DNA of 31,005 nucleotides from JAKEGK01 sp050116575 (lineage in GTDB: Bacteria; Pseudomonadota; Gammaproteobacteria; SZUA-152). A program made the position numbers and the translations under genes. The DNA lies in contig JASFOJ010000042.1 in assembly GCA_050116575.1 (NCBI GenBank), positions 1-31,005 on the forward strand, read 5' to 3'. Shown here in pieces: positions 23,531-31,005 of this stretch. The notes below the pieces were generated by a model. That model saw only the letters and a program-made list of their open reading frames with translations, made no database searches and had not been told where the DNA came from. Every line of letters begins with the position of its first letter. The stretch's first letter is position 1.

Positions 23531-24589
23531 ATGGGGCACATGCAAAAATTAGACTTAAAAGTCATTGGAAATATTAGCGCGCCCGATATGGCACCTATGG
23601 ATGGGGAAGAAGGTGTCAGTGGCTCTCTTCCTCAGTCATGGTATCCCGTGTGTCGCTCCAGGGACCTCAAAAAAGGCCGGGTGAAACTGGTTGAACAGTT
23701 TGCCGGACAATGGATTATGTACCGGAATGATGATGGCCAGGCAGTGGTGGTATCGCGTTACTGTTGTCATATGGGGGTTGATTTGCAGTGTGCCCGGGTG
23801 GTCGGTGACAACCTGGTATGTCCATTACACCAGTGGGAGTTCGATACCGAAGGCGTTTGTACGCGTATCCCGGCAGGTGACCCGATCCCCAAAGCTGCCA
23901 GACAACAAACCTTACCCTGCATTGAAAAGTATGGGATTGTATTTGTGTTCTGGGGTGATGATGACTGTTTTGACATACCGGCATTTCCCGGATTACAGTC
24001 ACCGATGTTTGATAAGGTACGGCTTATCGGTCTGGGCGCTCCCTATGAATCCATCACCCTTAATGGGTTCGACTCGTACCATTTCGAATATATTCACAAC
24101 CGCAAAATTTTAGGCGAGCCGGCACTTGCCAGCGATCAGCATCATCATCTTGCCATTGACTTTGTGACCAAAGTTAAACTGCGGCGCTGGCCGGACTATG
24201 TATCGCGCTTGCTGGGTTTTACCACCTTTGACATGCGGCTGGACTGCTGGGGCGGCAATCTGATTATTGTCAGTAACAAATCAACGGGATTTCGTGCTTT
24301 GTTGGCACTGGCGCCAGTTGATGACAATAACTGCAAGGTCTACTTTGTTGGGGCCATGGAACAAAAAGGAGGCAACATTGGCAAGAGAATTGCCAAACGG
24401 CTGTATTTGTGGGCAACCAGCGTGTTGGGTAAACACTTTCTCGATCCGGATAAGCCCGTTATCACGGGCATGCGTCCCAAGCCCGGCGTGCTGCTAAAAG
24501 ACTCCGACCGCTGCGCGATCCGGTTCTGGCAATATTGGAAGGCGTTGCCGCGCAAGTCCGTGGCGAAACAAAAAAGGCAAATGTTATGA
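23531..24589 (+). CDS. Rieske non-heme iron oxygenase
   Basis: A 352-residue oxygenase alpha-subunit-like protein. The Rieske 2Fe-2S ligands are C78-x-H80 (CCH) and C97-x2-H100 (CPLH). The mononuclear iron motif is D181-x2-H184-x4-H189 (DSYHFEYIH). The spacing between the two centres and the single-component length fit VanA- or KshA-like monooxygenases and related enzymes of natural-product pathways, which hydroxylate, desaturate or demethylate. No reductase or ferredoxin gene is nearby, so electrons must come from a shared partner. The gene starts 50 bases after its neighbour, the only real gap in the cluster. ATG 23531 is used; an in-frame ATG at 23540 is an alternative, and neither has a strong SD. 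Confidence 0.88.
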   Translation: MGHMQKLDLKVIGNISAPDMAPMDGEEGVSGSLPQSWYPVCRSRDLKKGRVKLVEQFAGQWIMYRNDDGQAVVVSRYCCHMGVDLQCARVVGDNLVCPLHQWEFDTEGVCTRIPAGDPIPKAARQQTLPCIEKYGIVFVFWGDDDCFDIPAFPGLQSPMFDKVRLIGLGAPYESITLNGFDSYHFEYIHNRKILGEPALASDQHHHLAIDFVTKVKLRRWPDYVSRLLGFTTFDMRLDCWGGNLIIVSNKSTGFRALLALAPVDDNNCKVYFVGAMEQKGGNIGKRIAKRLYLWATSVLGKHFLDPDKPVITGMRPKPGVLLKDSDRCAIRFWQYWKALPRKSVAKQKRQML

Positions 24590-25599
24590 GAGCCTTATTT
24601 GGCGAAGCGCTTGTAGATGAAATTGCCTTGTATGGGGATGCCAAAGATTTTTTAATGGACAGGCACGGAAAATTGACCGAGCAATGCCTGGAGTGGTTAA
24701 CGAAAACCCGGGGCCTTGAGTTGGCTACCATGACATTGTATGTGTGGCTAAAAGAATTCAGGCACCGGGAATTCTGTGACACGGTATCAGCGCTTGATGC
24801 CAGACCAGATGAAAATCCGTCGACAGTAAAACTAGTTATCGTTCCCGGTATGTTTTATCGGGAATTCCCTGAACTGGGAGGCGATGGCCGGTTGATGCAA
24901 CAGATTGCCCGACGCTGTGGTATTGAAGCATCGATTGCACCCATCGCCAGTACCGGTGCGTTGGAAGACAACGCGCAAATATTATCAAATATTGTCCGGG
25001 AACACGCCGGACAGAAAATATGGCTGGCATCGGTCAGCAAGGGCAGTGCGGAAGCCGGGCTTGCTCTTGCGGGGCTGAGCGAAAAACAACGCCAATGCAT
25101 CCGGGGATGGATAAGTATATGCGGCATTTTCAAGGGCAGTCCGGTAGCCGATATCCGTCTCAAAAGGCCTTTCGGGCGGCTGGTACTGAAAACCTATATG
25201 AAATGGATCGGTGCCGATTTTCGTGGCATAGACGATATGCGCACCGGTTACCCGAGTTGGAACAAAAACCTGGTCGATCATGGCATTGAAACTATCCATG
25301 TTCAGCCTGTCCCGTTAGCGGGCCACGTGCATCCGGACTTGGTGAAACGTTACCGGCAACTGGCGGCGAATGGACCCAATGATGGAACCATATATCTAAA
25401 TGATCTGATAACACGGTCAGGGCATGTGTATCCGGTATGGGGTGCCGACCATTTTTTTCACGATAGTGCTGTAGTCCCGCTGATATATAAGTTGTGCCAT
25501 TACCTTAAAAACCAAAGCGCAGGGAGGAATTGCCGCAATGAATCTACTGAAAACGATAATAAGCCTGGTGCTGCTGCTTGTACTGTTCGTGCCGTTTAG
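24586..25599 (+). CDS. Alpha/beta-hydrolase-like protein
   Basis: A 337-residue protein. Start ATG 24586 overlaps the Rieske stop as ATGA and is preferred over an upstream in-frame ATG at 24535. From residue 82 the pattern is alpha/beta-hydrolase-like: strand LVIVPGMF, strand-turn IWLASVSKGSAEAG with a candidate nucleophile S151 in S-x-S-K-G (instead of G-x-S-x-G), and a candidate histidine H289 in VWGADHFFHD. The acid residue cannot be assigned. It may release or cyclise an acyl intermediate. The last about 25 residues are polar and extend 62 bases into the next gene, as though the natural stop had been lost. The N-terminal about 75 residues are of no known family. Hydrolase call is moderate. 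Confidence 0.6.
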   Translation: MRALFGEALVDEIALYGDAKDFLMDRHGKLTEQCLEWLTKTRGLELATMTLYVWLKEFRHREFCDTVSALDARPDENPSTVKLVIVPGMFYREFPELGGDGRLMQQIARRCGIEASIAPIASTGALEDNAQILSNIVREHAGQKIWLASVSKGSAEAGLALAGLSEKQRQCIRGWISICGIFKGSPVADIRLKRPFGRLVLKTYMKWIGADFRGIDDMRTGYPSWNKNLVDHGIETIHVQPVPLAGHVHPDLVKRYRQLAANGPNDGTIYLNDLITRSGHVYPVWGADHFFHDSAVVPLIYKLCHYLKNQSAGRNCRNESTENDNKPGAAACTVRAV

Positions 25600-26131
25600 T
25601 GGCAGCGCCAATGACGCGGACCGGGAATTAATGAGAAAAATTCTGGCCGATGTTGAGGATGGCATCAACACAAAGGATTTTTCCAAGATTAAAGATCATT
25701 TACATCATGACGTCATCATTACCTTCCAAAATGCCGAGTTGACAAAGGGAGTGAGCGGTGCCGAACAATACATGAACAAAATATTCGAAGGCCCGGCGGC
25801 AATACTGAAAAGTTTTACCACTAAAGCCACTGTTGACCAGCCGGCAATCTTTTACGGTAACACTGCCGTCGCCGCCGGTTATACCAATGAACGCTATGAA
25901 TTCACCGATGATATGGGTTTCGATCTCTATACCCGCTGGAGCGCAACGCTGCTAAAGGAGAACGGCCAATGGAAAGTCATCGCGCTGCATTTTTCCAATA
26001 ACCTGTTTGATAATGCCATTCTGGATAAAGCGAAACAGGCAAATTATATCTATGCGACCATAGGCTTCATCGCAGGTTTAATTTTGCTGTGGATAGTTTT
26101 CTGGTTAACGCGAAAGAAACGCCATGCCTAG
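25538..26131 (+). CDS. Membrane-anchored NTF2/SnoaL-like protein
   Basis: A 197-residue protein with an N-terminal signal or anchor segment (residues 1-23), an NTF2-like alpha+beta domain at about 27-160 (DVEDGINTKDFSKIKDHLHHDVIITF, then GNTAVAAGYTNERYEF and WSATLLKENGQWKVIALHFS), and a C-terminal membrane helix with a basic end (about 172-197, RKKRHA). The middle domain would therefore face the periplasm if the first segment is a signal. NTF2-like proteins of natural-product clusters can be cyclases, isomerases or binding proteins. GGGAGGA lies 9 bases before ATG 25538, so the start inside the hydrolase gene is real. Eight-base overlap with the next gene. Confidence 0.75.
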   Translation: MNLLKTIISLVLLLVLFVPFSGSANDADRELMRKILADVEDGINTKDFSKIKDHLHHDVIITFQNAELTKGVSGAEQYMNKIFEGPAAILKSFTTKATVDQPAIFYGNTAVAAGYTNERYEFTDDMGFDLYTRWSATLLKENGQWKVIALHFSNNLFDNAILDKAKQANYIYATIGFIAGLILLWIVFWLTRKKRHA

Positions 26132-27080
26132 CGCTCATCAGACAACGCCGTCGGTATTAAATGTAATCATACTGTCGCTGTGCATTATAGCGACGTTGTT
26201 ATTGTTGTGGCTGGGTTCACAGGCCACTTTGTTATGGGCTTTGGTGTACGGCATTGTGATGTCGTTTGTGTTACTGACCAATTATGCGTTGATGCATGAA
26301 GCGGCGCATTATAACCTGCATAAACAGCCTCGCTTCAATTACCTCCTGGGTACGTTGAGCGCCTGGTTTTTTCCCATGTCTTTTACCATTTTTCAGGTGA
26401 CCCACCAGGTTCACCACCGTTGTAACCGAACAGACTATGAAATGTTTGACTACTATTATCCAGATGGAAACCGCTGGCTTAAGCGGGCGCAGTGGTACAG
26501 CATACTCATCGGCCTTTACTGGCCGACCATCCCGGTGGGTACGCTGTTAATGGCTGTTTTCCCCAAACTGGCGGTGAGTCCGGTTTTTAAAAAAGCCAGG
26601 TCGACGCAGGTGCTGTTTGATGATTTTGGAAAGGCGGAAATCCTCAAAGTCCGTCTGGAGGTTTTCGGCGGTATTGTATTCTGGTGGATAATAATTTCAA
26701 TATTGCAATTGAACCCGCTTCATGTTGTCGTCATGTATTTGTGTTTCGGTGTAAACTGGTCGACCCGTCAGTACGTGACCCACGCCTTTACACCGCGGGA
26801 CGTTGTTAACGGCGCATTCAACCTTAAGGTAGGTTTTGCAATGCGGCATATACTGTTGAACGGGCATTGGGACCTGGTGCATCACCAACACCCGGATCTG
26901 CCATGGACGCAATTGCCGGAGCAGGGCAGGAAACAGGAATATGAGCCGTCATTAAGTTATTGGCGGCAATACGTCGAACTGTGGCTGGGACCAAAGGAGT
27001 ATACACAACCGGGCCCAAAACCATTGACAGCCGCCGAGCTTAATAAAGCATGCGCATTATACGCGGACCAGTCCAGTTAG
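26124..27080 (+). CDS. Membrane fatty-acid desaturase/hydroxylase-type di-iron enzyme
   Basis: A 318-residue membrane protein with hydrophobic helices at about 11-55, 72-92, 124-146 and 180-211 and the histidine boxes of the fatty-acid desaturase superfamily: H58-x3-H62 (HEAAH), H94-x2-HH98 (HQVHH) and a third region H248 ... HH254-x-H256 (NGHWDLVHHQHP). In the third box D250 stands where a His is common. Family members insert double bonds or hydroxyl, keto or epoxide groups into acyl chains or carotenoids. It is the last plus-strand gene of the cluster and gives the strongest hint that the product is a lipid. Its TAG shares bases with the stop of the convergent PAP2 gene. Confidence 0.85.
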   Translation: MPSAHQTTPSVLNVIILSLCIIATLLLLWLGSQATLLWALVYGIVMSFVLLTNYALMHEAAHYNLHKQPRFNYLLGTLSAWFFPMSFTIFQVTHQVHHRCNRTDYEMFDYYYPDGNRWLKRAQWYSILIGLYWPTIPVGTLLMAVFPKLAVSPVFKKARSTQVLFDDFGKAEILKVRLEVFGGIVFWWIIISILQLNPLHVVVMYLCFGVNWSTRQYVTHAFTPRDVVNGAFNLKVGFAMRHILLNGHWDLVHHQHPDLPWTQLPEQGRKQEYEPSLSYWRQYVELWLGPKEYTQPGPKPLTAAELNKACALYADQSS

Positions 27081-27676
27081 TGGCGCTGATAAGTAAAAAG
27101 GTAGACGAAGAAACCCACCAGCAAACCGGCCGCGATATCCAGCAGCTGATGCTGATGCGTGAACAGCACGGATACCGTCATTGCGGCCCCCCATAGACAC
27201 AAAAACGGAAAATATCGAACGCCTTCCTTTCTAAAGACGAAAAGAAACAACGTGGTATAACTAACGTGCAACGAAGGCAGTAAATTGTGCGGTTTGTCCA
27301 GTAGATAGACCAGGCCATAAATCACGTTGCCGCCGTAGTCCTGACTGGCCCGGTCAAAAATCGATTCGGACGGAAAAATTAAAAAGCAAAGACTGGCAAT
27401 TATGGTGGTTATTAAGAAACTCTGGGAGAGCCGATTGAGCTGGCTGGTATCCAGCAAGAACAGTGGCGTTAAAAACCAGAAAAATATCGATAAATAAATA
27501 TAGATCCAGGACGGATAAAATGGAATTGCGGACTCCCAGCTGAAATAAAACGTGTAATAGTCGCTGGTTTGTGTGCCGTAGTAATTTGTCGCGCTATAGA
27601 GTACAGAGAATACTACGCCATTCAGCAGGCTCAGTTTGAAGTAAGCGTGTATTTTGTCCTGTGGGATGGCTAGCAT
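27077..27676 (-). CDS. PAP2-superfamily membrane phosphatase
   Basis: A polytopic membrane protein of about 199 residues from ATG 27676. The open frame extends to a TTG at 27763 (228 residues), but that start has no SD, so I prefer the ATG. At least five hydrophobic helices. Active-site blocks of the PAP2-like class: KPHNLLPSLHVSYTT (PSLH motif) and FTHQHQLLDIAAG (second His and Asp), as in inositol-phosphorylceramide synthase-like and lipid-phosphatase proteins. It would dephosphorylate or transfer the head group of a phospholipid or isoprenoid phosphate. It converges on the desaturase gene with four overlapping bases, so it is a separate transcript, yet its lipid role fits the cluster. Confidence 0.8.
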   Translation of the reverse strand: MLAIPQDKIHAYFKLSLLNGVVFSVLYSATNYYGTQTSDYYTFYFSWESAIPFYPSWIYIYLSIFFWFLTPLFLLDTSQLNRLSQSFLITTIIASLCFLIFPSESIFDRASQDYGGNVIYGLVYLLDKPHNLLPSLHVSYTTLFLFVFRKEGVRYFPFLCLWGAAMTVSVLFTHQHQLLDIAAGLLVGFFVYLFTYQRH

Positions 27677-27819
27677 ATGTGGCTCAATCAACTGGATCCG
27701 TGAGTAAGGCTTTCGTTTAAGACCTACTTTAAATGATACGAATGACAAGCTATGAAGCTGCAATTCGACGGATAAGATACCATACTAAGGGTGATTTAAG
27801 GAGCCCGGAAAGAATTACT

Positions 27820-27825
27820 ATTATA
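27820..27825 (-). promoter_or_regulatory. Candidate -10 element for the PAP2 gene
   Basis: A consensus TATAAT on the minus strand lies inside a small palindrome (TACTATTATAGTA), about 55 bases before the TTG and 145 bases before the preferred ATG of the PAP2 gene. No clear -35 element was seen. Between here and sufE (27826-27946) there is no gene. Confidence 0.3.
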
Positions 27826-27946
27826 GTATTGTGGGAAAGTATATGTCTTTAGCTGGATGCTGCGCTCGCCATTTCGTGCCTCAGCGCGCGTCCTACGGCG
27901 TGGAAAAGCATCGTTTAGGCGTGGCTAGAGTTGGGTGTGGCTAGCG

Positions 27947-28384
27947 TCAAGCGATGTGTAATGCGCTGCTGCGTTGGGCGTCACTGACCTGTTGTTTCAT
28001 GAGTTCGACGATGGCGTAAACGCCCACGTGGCGGTTGGGGGAGAGGTGTTCGTCCAGTTGCAGCTTTTCGAAGAATTCGTCGACGTCCAGTTGATGGATT
28101 TGTTCAACGGTTTTGCCGGCGACCAGTTGGATGAGTAATGCCAGCACGCCTTTGATAATCGCGGTGTCGCAATCGCCGTGGAAGTGCCAGGTGTTGCTGT
28201 CCTTGTTGTCGGGGTAGGGTGATATCCATACCTGGCTCATGCAGCCTTTGACTTTGTTGTCTTCGGTTTTGAGTTCATCGGGCATTTCGGGCAGTTGTTC
28301 GCCCAGTTCGATGATATATTGGTAGCGCTGGTCCCAGTCACCCAATAGTTCAAACACTTCTACGATTTCATCCAGAGACATCAT
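27947..28384 (-). CDS. sufE: Cysteine desulfuration protein SufE
   Basis: A 145-residue protein matching SufE, which accepts persulfide sulfur from SufS and passes it to the SufBCD scaffold. The acceptor C48 is in VKGCMSQVWI, followed by the characteristic SNTWHFHGDCDTAIIKGVLALLI and FFEKLQLDEHLSPNR blocks. Length and motifs are standard. Either of the first two Met codons (28384 or 28381) may be used. It is the last gene of the minus-strand suf operon, 98 bases after sufA. A damaged copy of its 3' end lies at 16123-16277. Confidence 0.93.
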   Translation of the reverse strand: MMSLDEIVEVFELLGDWDQRYQYIIELGEQLPEMPDELKTEDNKVKGCMSQVWISPYPDNKDSNTWHFHGDCDTAIIKGVLALLIQLVAGKTVEQIHQLDVDEFFEKLQLDEHLSPNRHVGVYAIVELMKQQVSDAQRSSALHIA

Positions 28385-28482
28385 TAATCAGCTCGCCACT
28401 TTCAATTTTGCAATCTTGTCATTATAACGTTGTCGTACTATTGTTGGCGCGTTGTTATAGTCAGCGCCTTTTGGGCGTTGCT

Positions 28483-28809
28483 TTAAACAGTAAATGATTC
28501 ACCGCATCCACACATGTTTTTCACGTTGGGGTTGTTGAATTCAAAACCTTCATTCAAGGCGTTGTTTTTGACGTAGTCCAGCTCCATGCCTTCGATGTTA
28601 GGCAGGCTTTTCCTGTCGACGATAACCTTGACGCCTTGCGTTTCAAACACCACATCGTCGGGTTCGACGGAATCGGCGTAGTCAACCACATAGGCAAACC
28701 CGCTGCACCCGGATTTGGTGGTGCCGAGGCGCAGGCCGATACCGGATCCGCGTTTTTCCAGCATAGTTGTCACGCGATTGGCGGCGGCTTCTGTTAATGA
28801 AATTGACAT
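28483..28809 (-). CDS. sufA: A-type iron-sulfur carrier SufA/IscA
   Basis: A 108-residue A-type carrier that delivers Fe-S clusters to apoproteins. The three conserved cysteines are C35 (SGCSGFAY) and C100-x-C102 (MCGCGESF). The frame is open back to 28854, but AGGAG lies 7 bases before ATG 28809 and the family begins MSISLTEAAA, so that start is used. It follows sufT by 10 bases. SufA, IscA and ErpA are hard to separate by sequence; the suf context favours SufA. Confidence 0.92.
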   Translation of the reverse strand: MSISLTEAAANRVTTMLEKRGSGIGLRLGTTKSGCSGFAYVVDYADSVEPDDVVFETQGVKVIVDRKSLPNIEGMELDYVKNNALNEGFEFNNPNVKNMCGCGESFTV

Positions 28810-28819
28810 AAATTCACTC

Positions 28820-29206
28820 CTAGTACATATCCAACAGTAGCTTTGCTTCTTCACTCATGCGTTCGGGGTCCCAGGGCGGATCCCACACGAGGTTCACACA
28901 GACGTTGTCCACGTCTTCCAGCGCTCTAATATTGCTTTCCACCTGCGCCGGCAAGGATTCGGCCACCGGGCAGTGGGGACTGGTCAGGGTCATGTTCACC
29001 TTGACGTTGGCCGGATCGGCTGCGTCGATGTCATAGATCAGGCCCAGGTCATAAATATTGACCGGGATTTCCGGGTCAAAGACGTTGCGCATTGCGGCAA
29101 TGATTTTCTCTTCCAGCGTGGCGTTTTCCGGCACGGCAACAGGCTCCGGTTCGCTGGATGCCTTTGGCTGAACCTGAGGTTGAAACTGTACAATACGATC
29201 CGTCAT
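28820..29206 (-). CDS. sufT: Fe-S assembly protein SufT (DUF59/MIP18 family)
   Basis: A 128-residue protein. Residues 1-30 are a polar, Pro/Glu-rich extension; residues about 31-128 are the DUF59/MIP18 domain, with FDPEIPVNIYDLGLIYDI at 43-60 and the conserved cysteine C79 in LTSPHCPVAESLP. SufT is involved in Fe-S cluster maturation, especially under high demand, and is often encoded in suf operons. It starts 9 bases after the sufD stop. Confidence 0.9.
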   Translation of the reverse strand: MTDRIVQFQPQVQPKASSEPEPVAVPENATLEEKIIAAMRNVFDPEIPVNIYDLGLIYDIDAADPANVKVNMTLTSPHCPVAESLPAQVESNIRALEDVDNVCVNLVWDPPWDPERMSEEAKLLLDMY

Positions 29207-29215
29207 ATTTTTCTC

Positions 29216-30547
29216 TCACCCTGTAGCCGGTAATATGCGGTCATGGACGCGTTTTTCAACGTACGCTTTGACTTCATCCAAAGCGAGTTTTTCCAGGATC
29301 TCGCCGGCAAATCCCACGCACAGCATGCGCTTGGCATTTTGTTCACTGATACCGCGTGAGCGCAGATAAAACACCTGTTTCGGATCGAGCTGGCCCACCG
29401 TGGTACCGTGACTGCATTTGACATCATCGGCATCGATTTCCAGTTGCGGCTTGGTGTCCACTTCGGCATCGCGGGATAACACCAGGTTTTTATTGGACAG
29501 GTGCGCGTCGGTCTTTTGGGCATCCTTTTCAACCACAATGCGTCCATCAAATACCGCGCGTCCTTTGCCCGCCAGGATGCCGCGGAAATTCTCCGCACTG
29601 GAGCAGTGGCTGACGTTGTGCACCACGTTCAAATGAAAATCCGCCAGGTGACCGTCTTTCACCATGTATAAGCCATTCAATTCGCAATGCGCGCCTTTGC
29701 CGGAAAATTCCACATCAATATCGGTACGCGCCCATCCGGCACCCAGGGCAAAATGCGCGCTGTTGTAATTGCTGTCCGCGCCTTGCACCAGCTTAATGCG
29801 GCCAAGGTGATGGGACTGTTCGCTTTCGTCCTGCACCCGGTAGTGGGTGAATTGCGCGTTGTCGTTAACGTAGACTTCGGTGACGTTGTTGTTAAAGTAA
29901 AGGGAATCGCCCGTACTGCTGTAGCGTTCGATAAGTGTCGCATTGGCGCCGCTGTCCAGTACCACCAGGTTACGTGGCACGATCAGAGGCGCTTCTTCCT
30001 GCGCCAGGTTAAGGTAGAGCACCTCAATGGGCTTTTCCACCTTGACGTTTTTCGGTATATGAATAAATAAACCGTCATCAATAAAAGCAGTGTTCATTGT
30101 TGAAAAGATATCCTGGGAAAACTGTGCCGGATGTTTCGCCAGGTATTTTTCAATGATACCGGGATCAGTGGCCATGGATGCCTGCAAACTGCCGATTTTA
30201 ATATCACTGGACAGGGCTTCGATATTGGACAAGCTGGGTATGCAATGACCGTTGGCAAACACCAGCCGATAGCTGTCGTCGTCGCCCAGGATCCATTCTT
30301 CGATATCCGTATCCAGTAACGCTTCGAAAGGCTCAGCGCTATGGACAAACGGTTGCTTCACCAGTTTATCGATGCTGGTATAGCGCCAGGCTTCCTGCTT
30401 GCGATGAGGGATCTCGCACGATTTTATGTCGTTGCGCGCCTGTTGGCGTTTCTGGTCAACCCACGGGATATGTTTGGCCGGCAATTCGCTATAGCCATGG
30501 CTCATTATACTGTTGATCCACTCGCGGGCGGTATCCTGGGTGCTCAT
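29216..30547 (-). CDS. sufD: Fe-S cluster scaffold subunit SufD
   Basis: A 443-residue SufB/SufD-family protein. The N-terminal helical region (to about 140) has RKQEAWRYTSIDKL, the typical SufD opening. The beta-helix core carries FRGILAGKGRAVFDGRIVV, the block KCSHGTTVGQLDPKQVFYLRSRGI near 380-403 (with the conserved Cys-His), and the C-terminal SufC-binding helices. The SufB-specific N-terminal cysteine motif is absent, so SufD fits better than SufB. Its ATG overlaps the sufC stop as ATGA. SufB should lie upstream of sufC, outside the window. Confidence 0.92.
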   Translation of the reverse strand: MSTQDTAREWINSIMSHGYSELPAKHIPWVDQKRQQARNDIKSCEIPHRKQEAWRYTSIDKLVKQPFVHSAEPFEALLDTDIEEWILGDDDSYRLVFANGHCIPSLSNIEALSSDIKIGSLQASMATDPGIIEKYLAKHPAQFSQDIFSTMNTAFIDDGLFIHIPKNVKVEKPIEVLYLNLAQEEAPLIVPRNLVVLDSGANATLIERYSSTGDSLYFNNNVTEVYVNDNAQFTHYRVQDESEQSHHLGRIKLVQGADSNYNSAHFALGAGWARTDIDVEFSGKGAHCELNGLYMVKDGHLADFHLNVVHNVSHCSSAENFRGILAGKGRAVFDGRIVVEKDAQKTDAHLSNKNLVLSRDAEVDTKPQLEIDADDVKCSHGTTVGQLDPKQVFYLRSRGISEQNAKRMLCVGFAGEILEKLALDEVKAYVEKRVHDRILPATG

Positions 30548-31005
30548 GCAGCCGCTCCTTCGGTAATCCAGCTGTAACCTTTTTCTTCCAGCTCGTGAGC
30601 CAGTTCCTTGCCACCGGAACGAATGATTTTACCGTTGGCAAGTACATGTACGTAATCGGGCTCAATGTAGTTGAGCAGGCGCTGGTAGTGGGTAATGACA
30701 ATGAAAGAACGCTTTTCGTCGCGCAGGGTGTTGACACCTTCGGCGACAATGCGCAGCGCGTCAATGTCCAGGCCGGAGTCGGTTTCATCCAGGATGGCCA
30801 GCTTCGGCTCCAGTAACGCCATTTGCAGAATTTCGTTACGCTTTTTTTCACCGCCGGAAAAACCGGCGTTGACGCTGCGCTTGAGCAGCTTTTCATCGAG
30901 CTGGATCATGCTGGCTTTTTCTTTCACCAGCTTGAGAAAATTCACCGCGTCCATGTCCGGCTCGCCGCGGGCGCGGCGGATGGTATTCAGCGCTTCGCGC
31001 AGGAA
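30544..31005 (-). CDS. sufC: Fe-S assembly ATPase SufC, partial (5' end off the window)
   Basis: The frame is open to the end of the window, so 154 C-terminal codons are present and the N-terminal Walker A part is missing. Visible: the SufC signature FSGGEKKRNEILQMALLEPKL, Walker B and D-loop LAILDETDSGLDIDAL, and the switch His in FIVITHYQRLL followed by YIEPDYVHVLANGKIIRSGG. These are diagnostic of SufC, the ABC-type ATPase of the SufBC2D scaffold. Four-base overlap with sufD. Confidence 0.95.
   Translation of the reverse strand, partial: FLREALNTIRRARGEPDMDAVNFLKLVKEKASMIQLDEKLLKRSVNAGFSGGEKKRNEILQMALLEPKLAILDETDSGLDIDALRIVAEGVNTLRDEKRSFIVITHYQRLLNYIEPDYVHVLANGKIIRSGGKELAHELEEKGYSWITEGAAA

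Noticed and set aside
29203..29598. Minus-strand 131-codon frame inside sufD in another frame
   Set aside because: Shadow of the conserved SufD C-terminal core.

Overview
The window looks like a chromosomal segment of a Gram-negative proteobacterium, probably a gammaproteobacterium. The evidence is an EnvZ/OmpR-type two-component system with an adjacent CpxP/Spy-like periplasmic protein, an outer-membrane beta-barrel protein, a LolA-like periplasmic protein with a LolCDE/MacB-type ABC transporter, lipobox lipoproteins and a SUF iron-sulfur operon. I cannot name the species. No rRNA, tRNA, CRISPR array or phage gene was seen. Layout, left to right: (1) 40-1984: a cupin (cysteine-dioxygenase-like) gene preceded by a truncated duplicate of its own 5' end, divergent from a LysR-type regulator, with a good LysR-type box between them. 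(2) 2375-5866: two exported His/Met-rich proteins (one CpxP/Spy-like) divergent from an OmpR-type regulator and an EnvZ-type kinase whose periplasmic loop is also Met/His-rich; the intergenic region carries repeated GTAAC/GTTAC elements. This looks like an envelope or metal-stress circuit. (3) 6333-11508: a tightly packed cassette of LolA-like protein, two FtsX-type permeases, an ABC ATPase and an outer-membrane barrel, which could be a trans-envelope lipid or hydrophobic-substrate export route. (4) 11781-15998: a secreted endonuclease/exonuclease/phosphatase-fold enzyme, a lipoprotein and two tandem secreted collagen-like paralogues with 3 versus 22 Gly-X-Y triplets. (5) 16001-17280: a gene-free scar with a decayed sufE 3' fragment, a decayed porin 3' fragment, and a 204-bp MITE-like element with perfect 16-bp inverted ends and a perfect 9-bp target duplication, carrying a REP-like palindrome pair. 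(6) 17281-27080: nine co-directional genes, mostly overlapping, encoding a GNAT-like protein, a GH3-type adenylating enzyme, two B12-binding radical SAM enzymes, a double GNAT-like protein, a Rieske oxygenase, an alpha/beta-hydrolase-like protein, a membrane-anchored NTF2-like protein and a membrane desaturase. A PAP2-type membrane phosphatase converges on it. (7) 27947-31005: sufE, sufA, sufT, sufD and the 3' part of sufC on the minus strand, with no sufS between them. The most interesting system is region 6: it has the enzyme content of a biosynthetic pathway (acid activation, B12/SAM radical chemistry, Rieske oxidation, desaturation, acyl transfer) but no polyketide synthase, NRPS or carrier protein. 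A lipid-derived or small-acid-derived metabolite is the best inference, and I know of no described pathway with this set. The scar in region 5 has the structure expected at the junction of an old tandem duplication reaching from inside the porin gene to inside sufE, which may explain how the accessory genes of regions 4 and 6 came to lie between two core loci.
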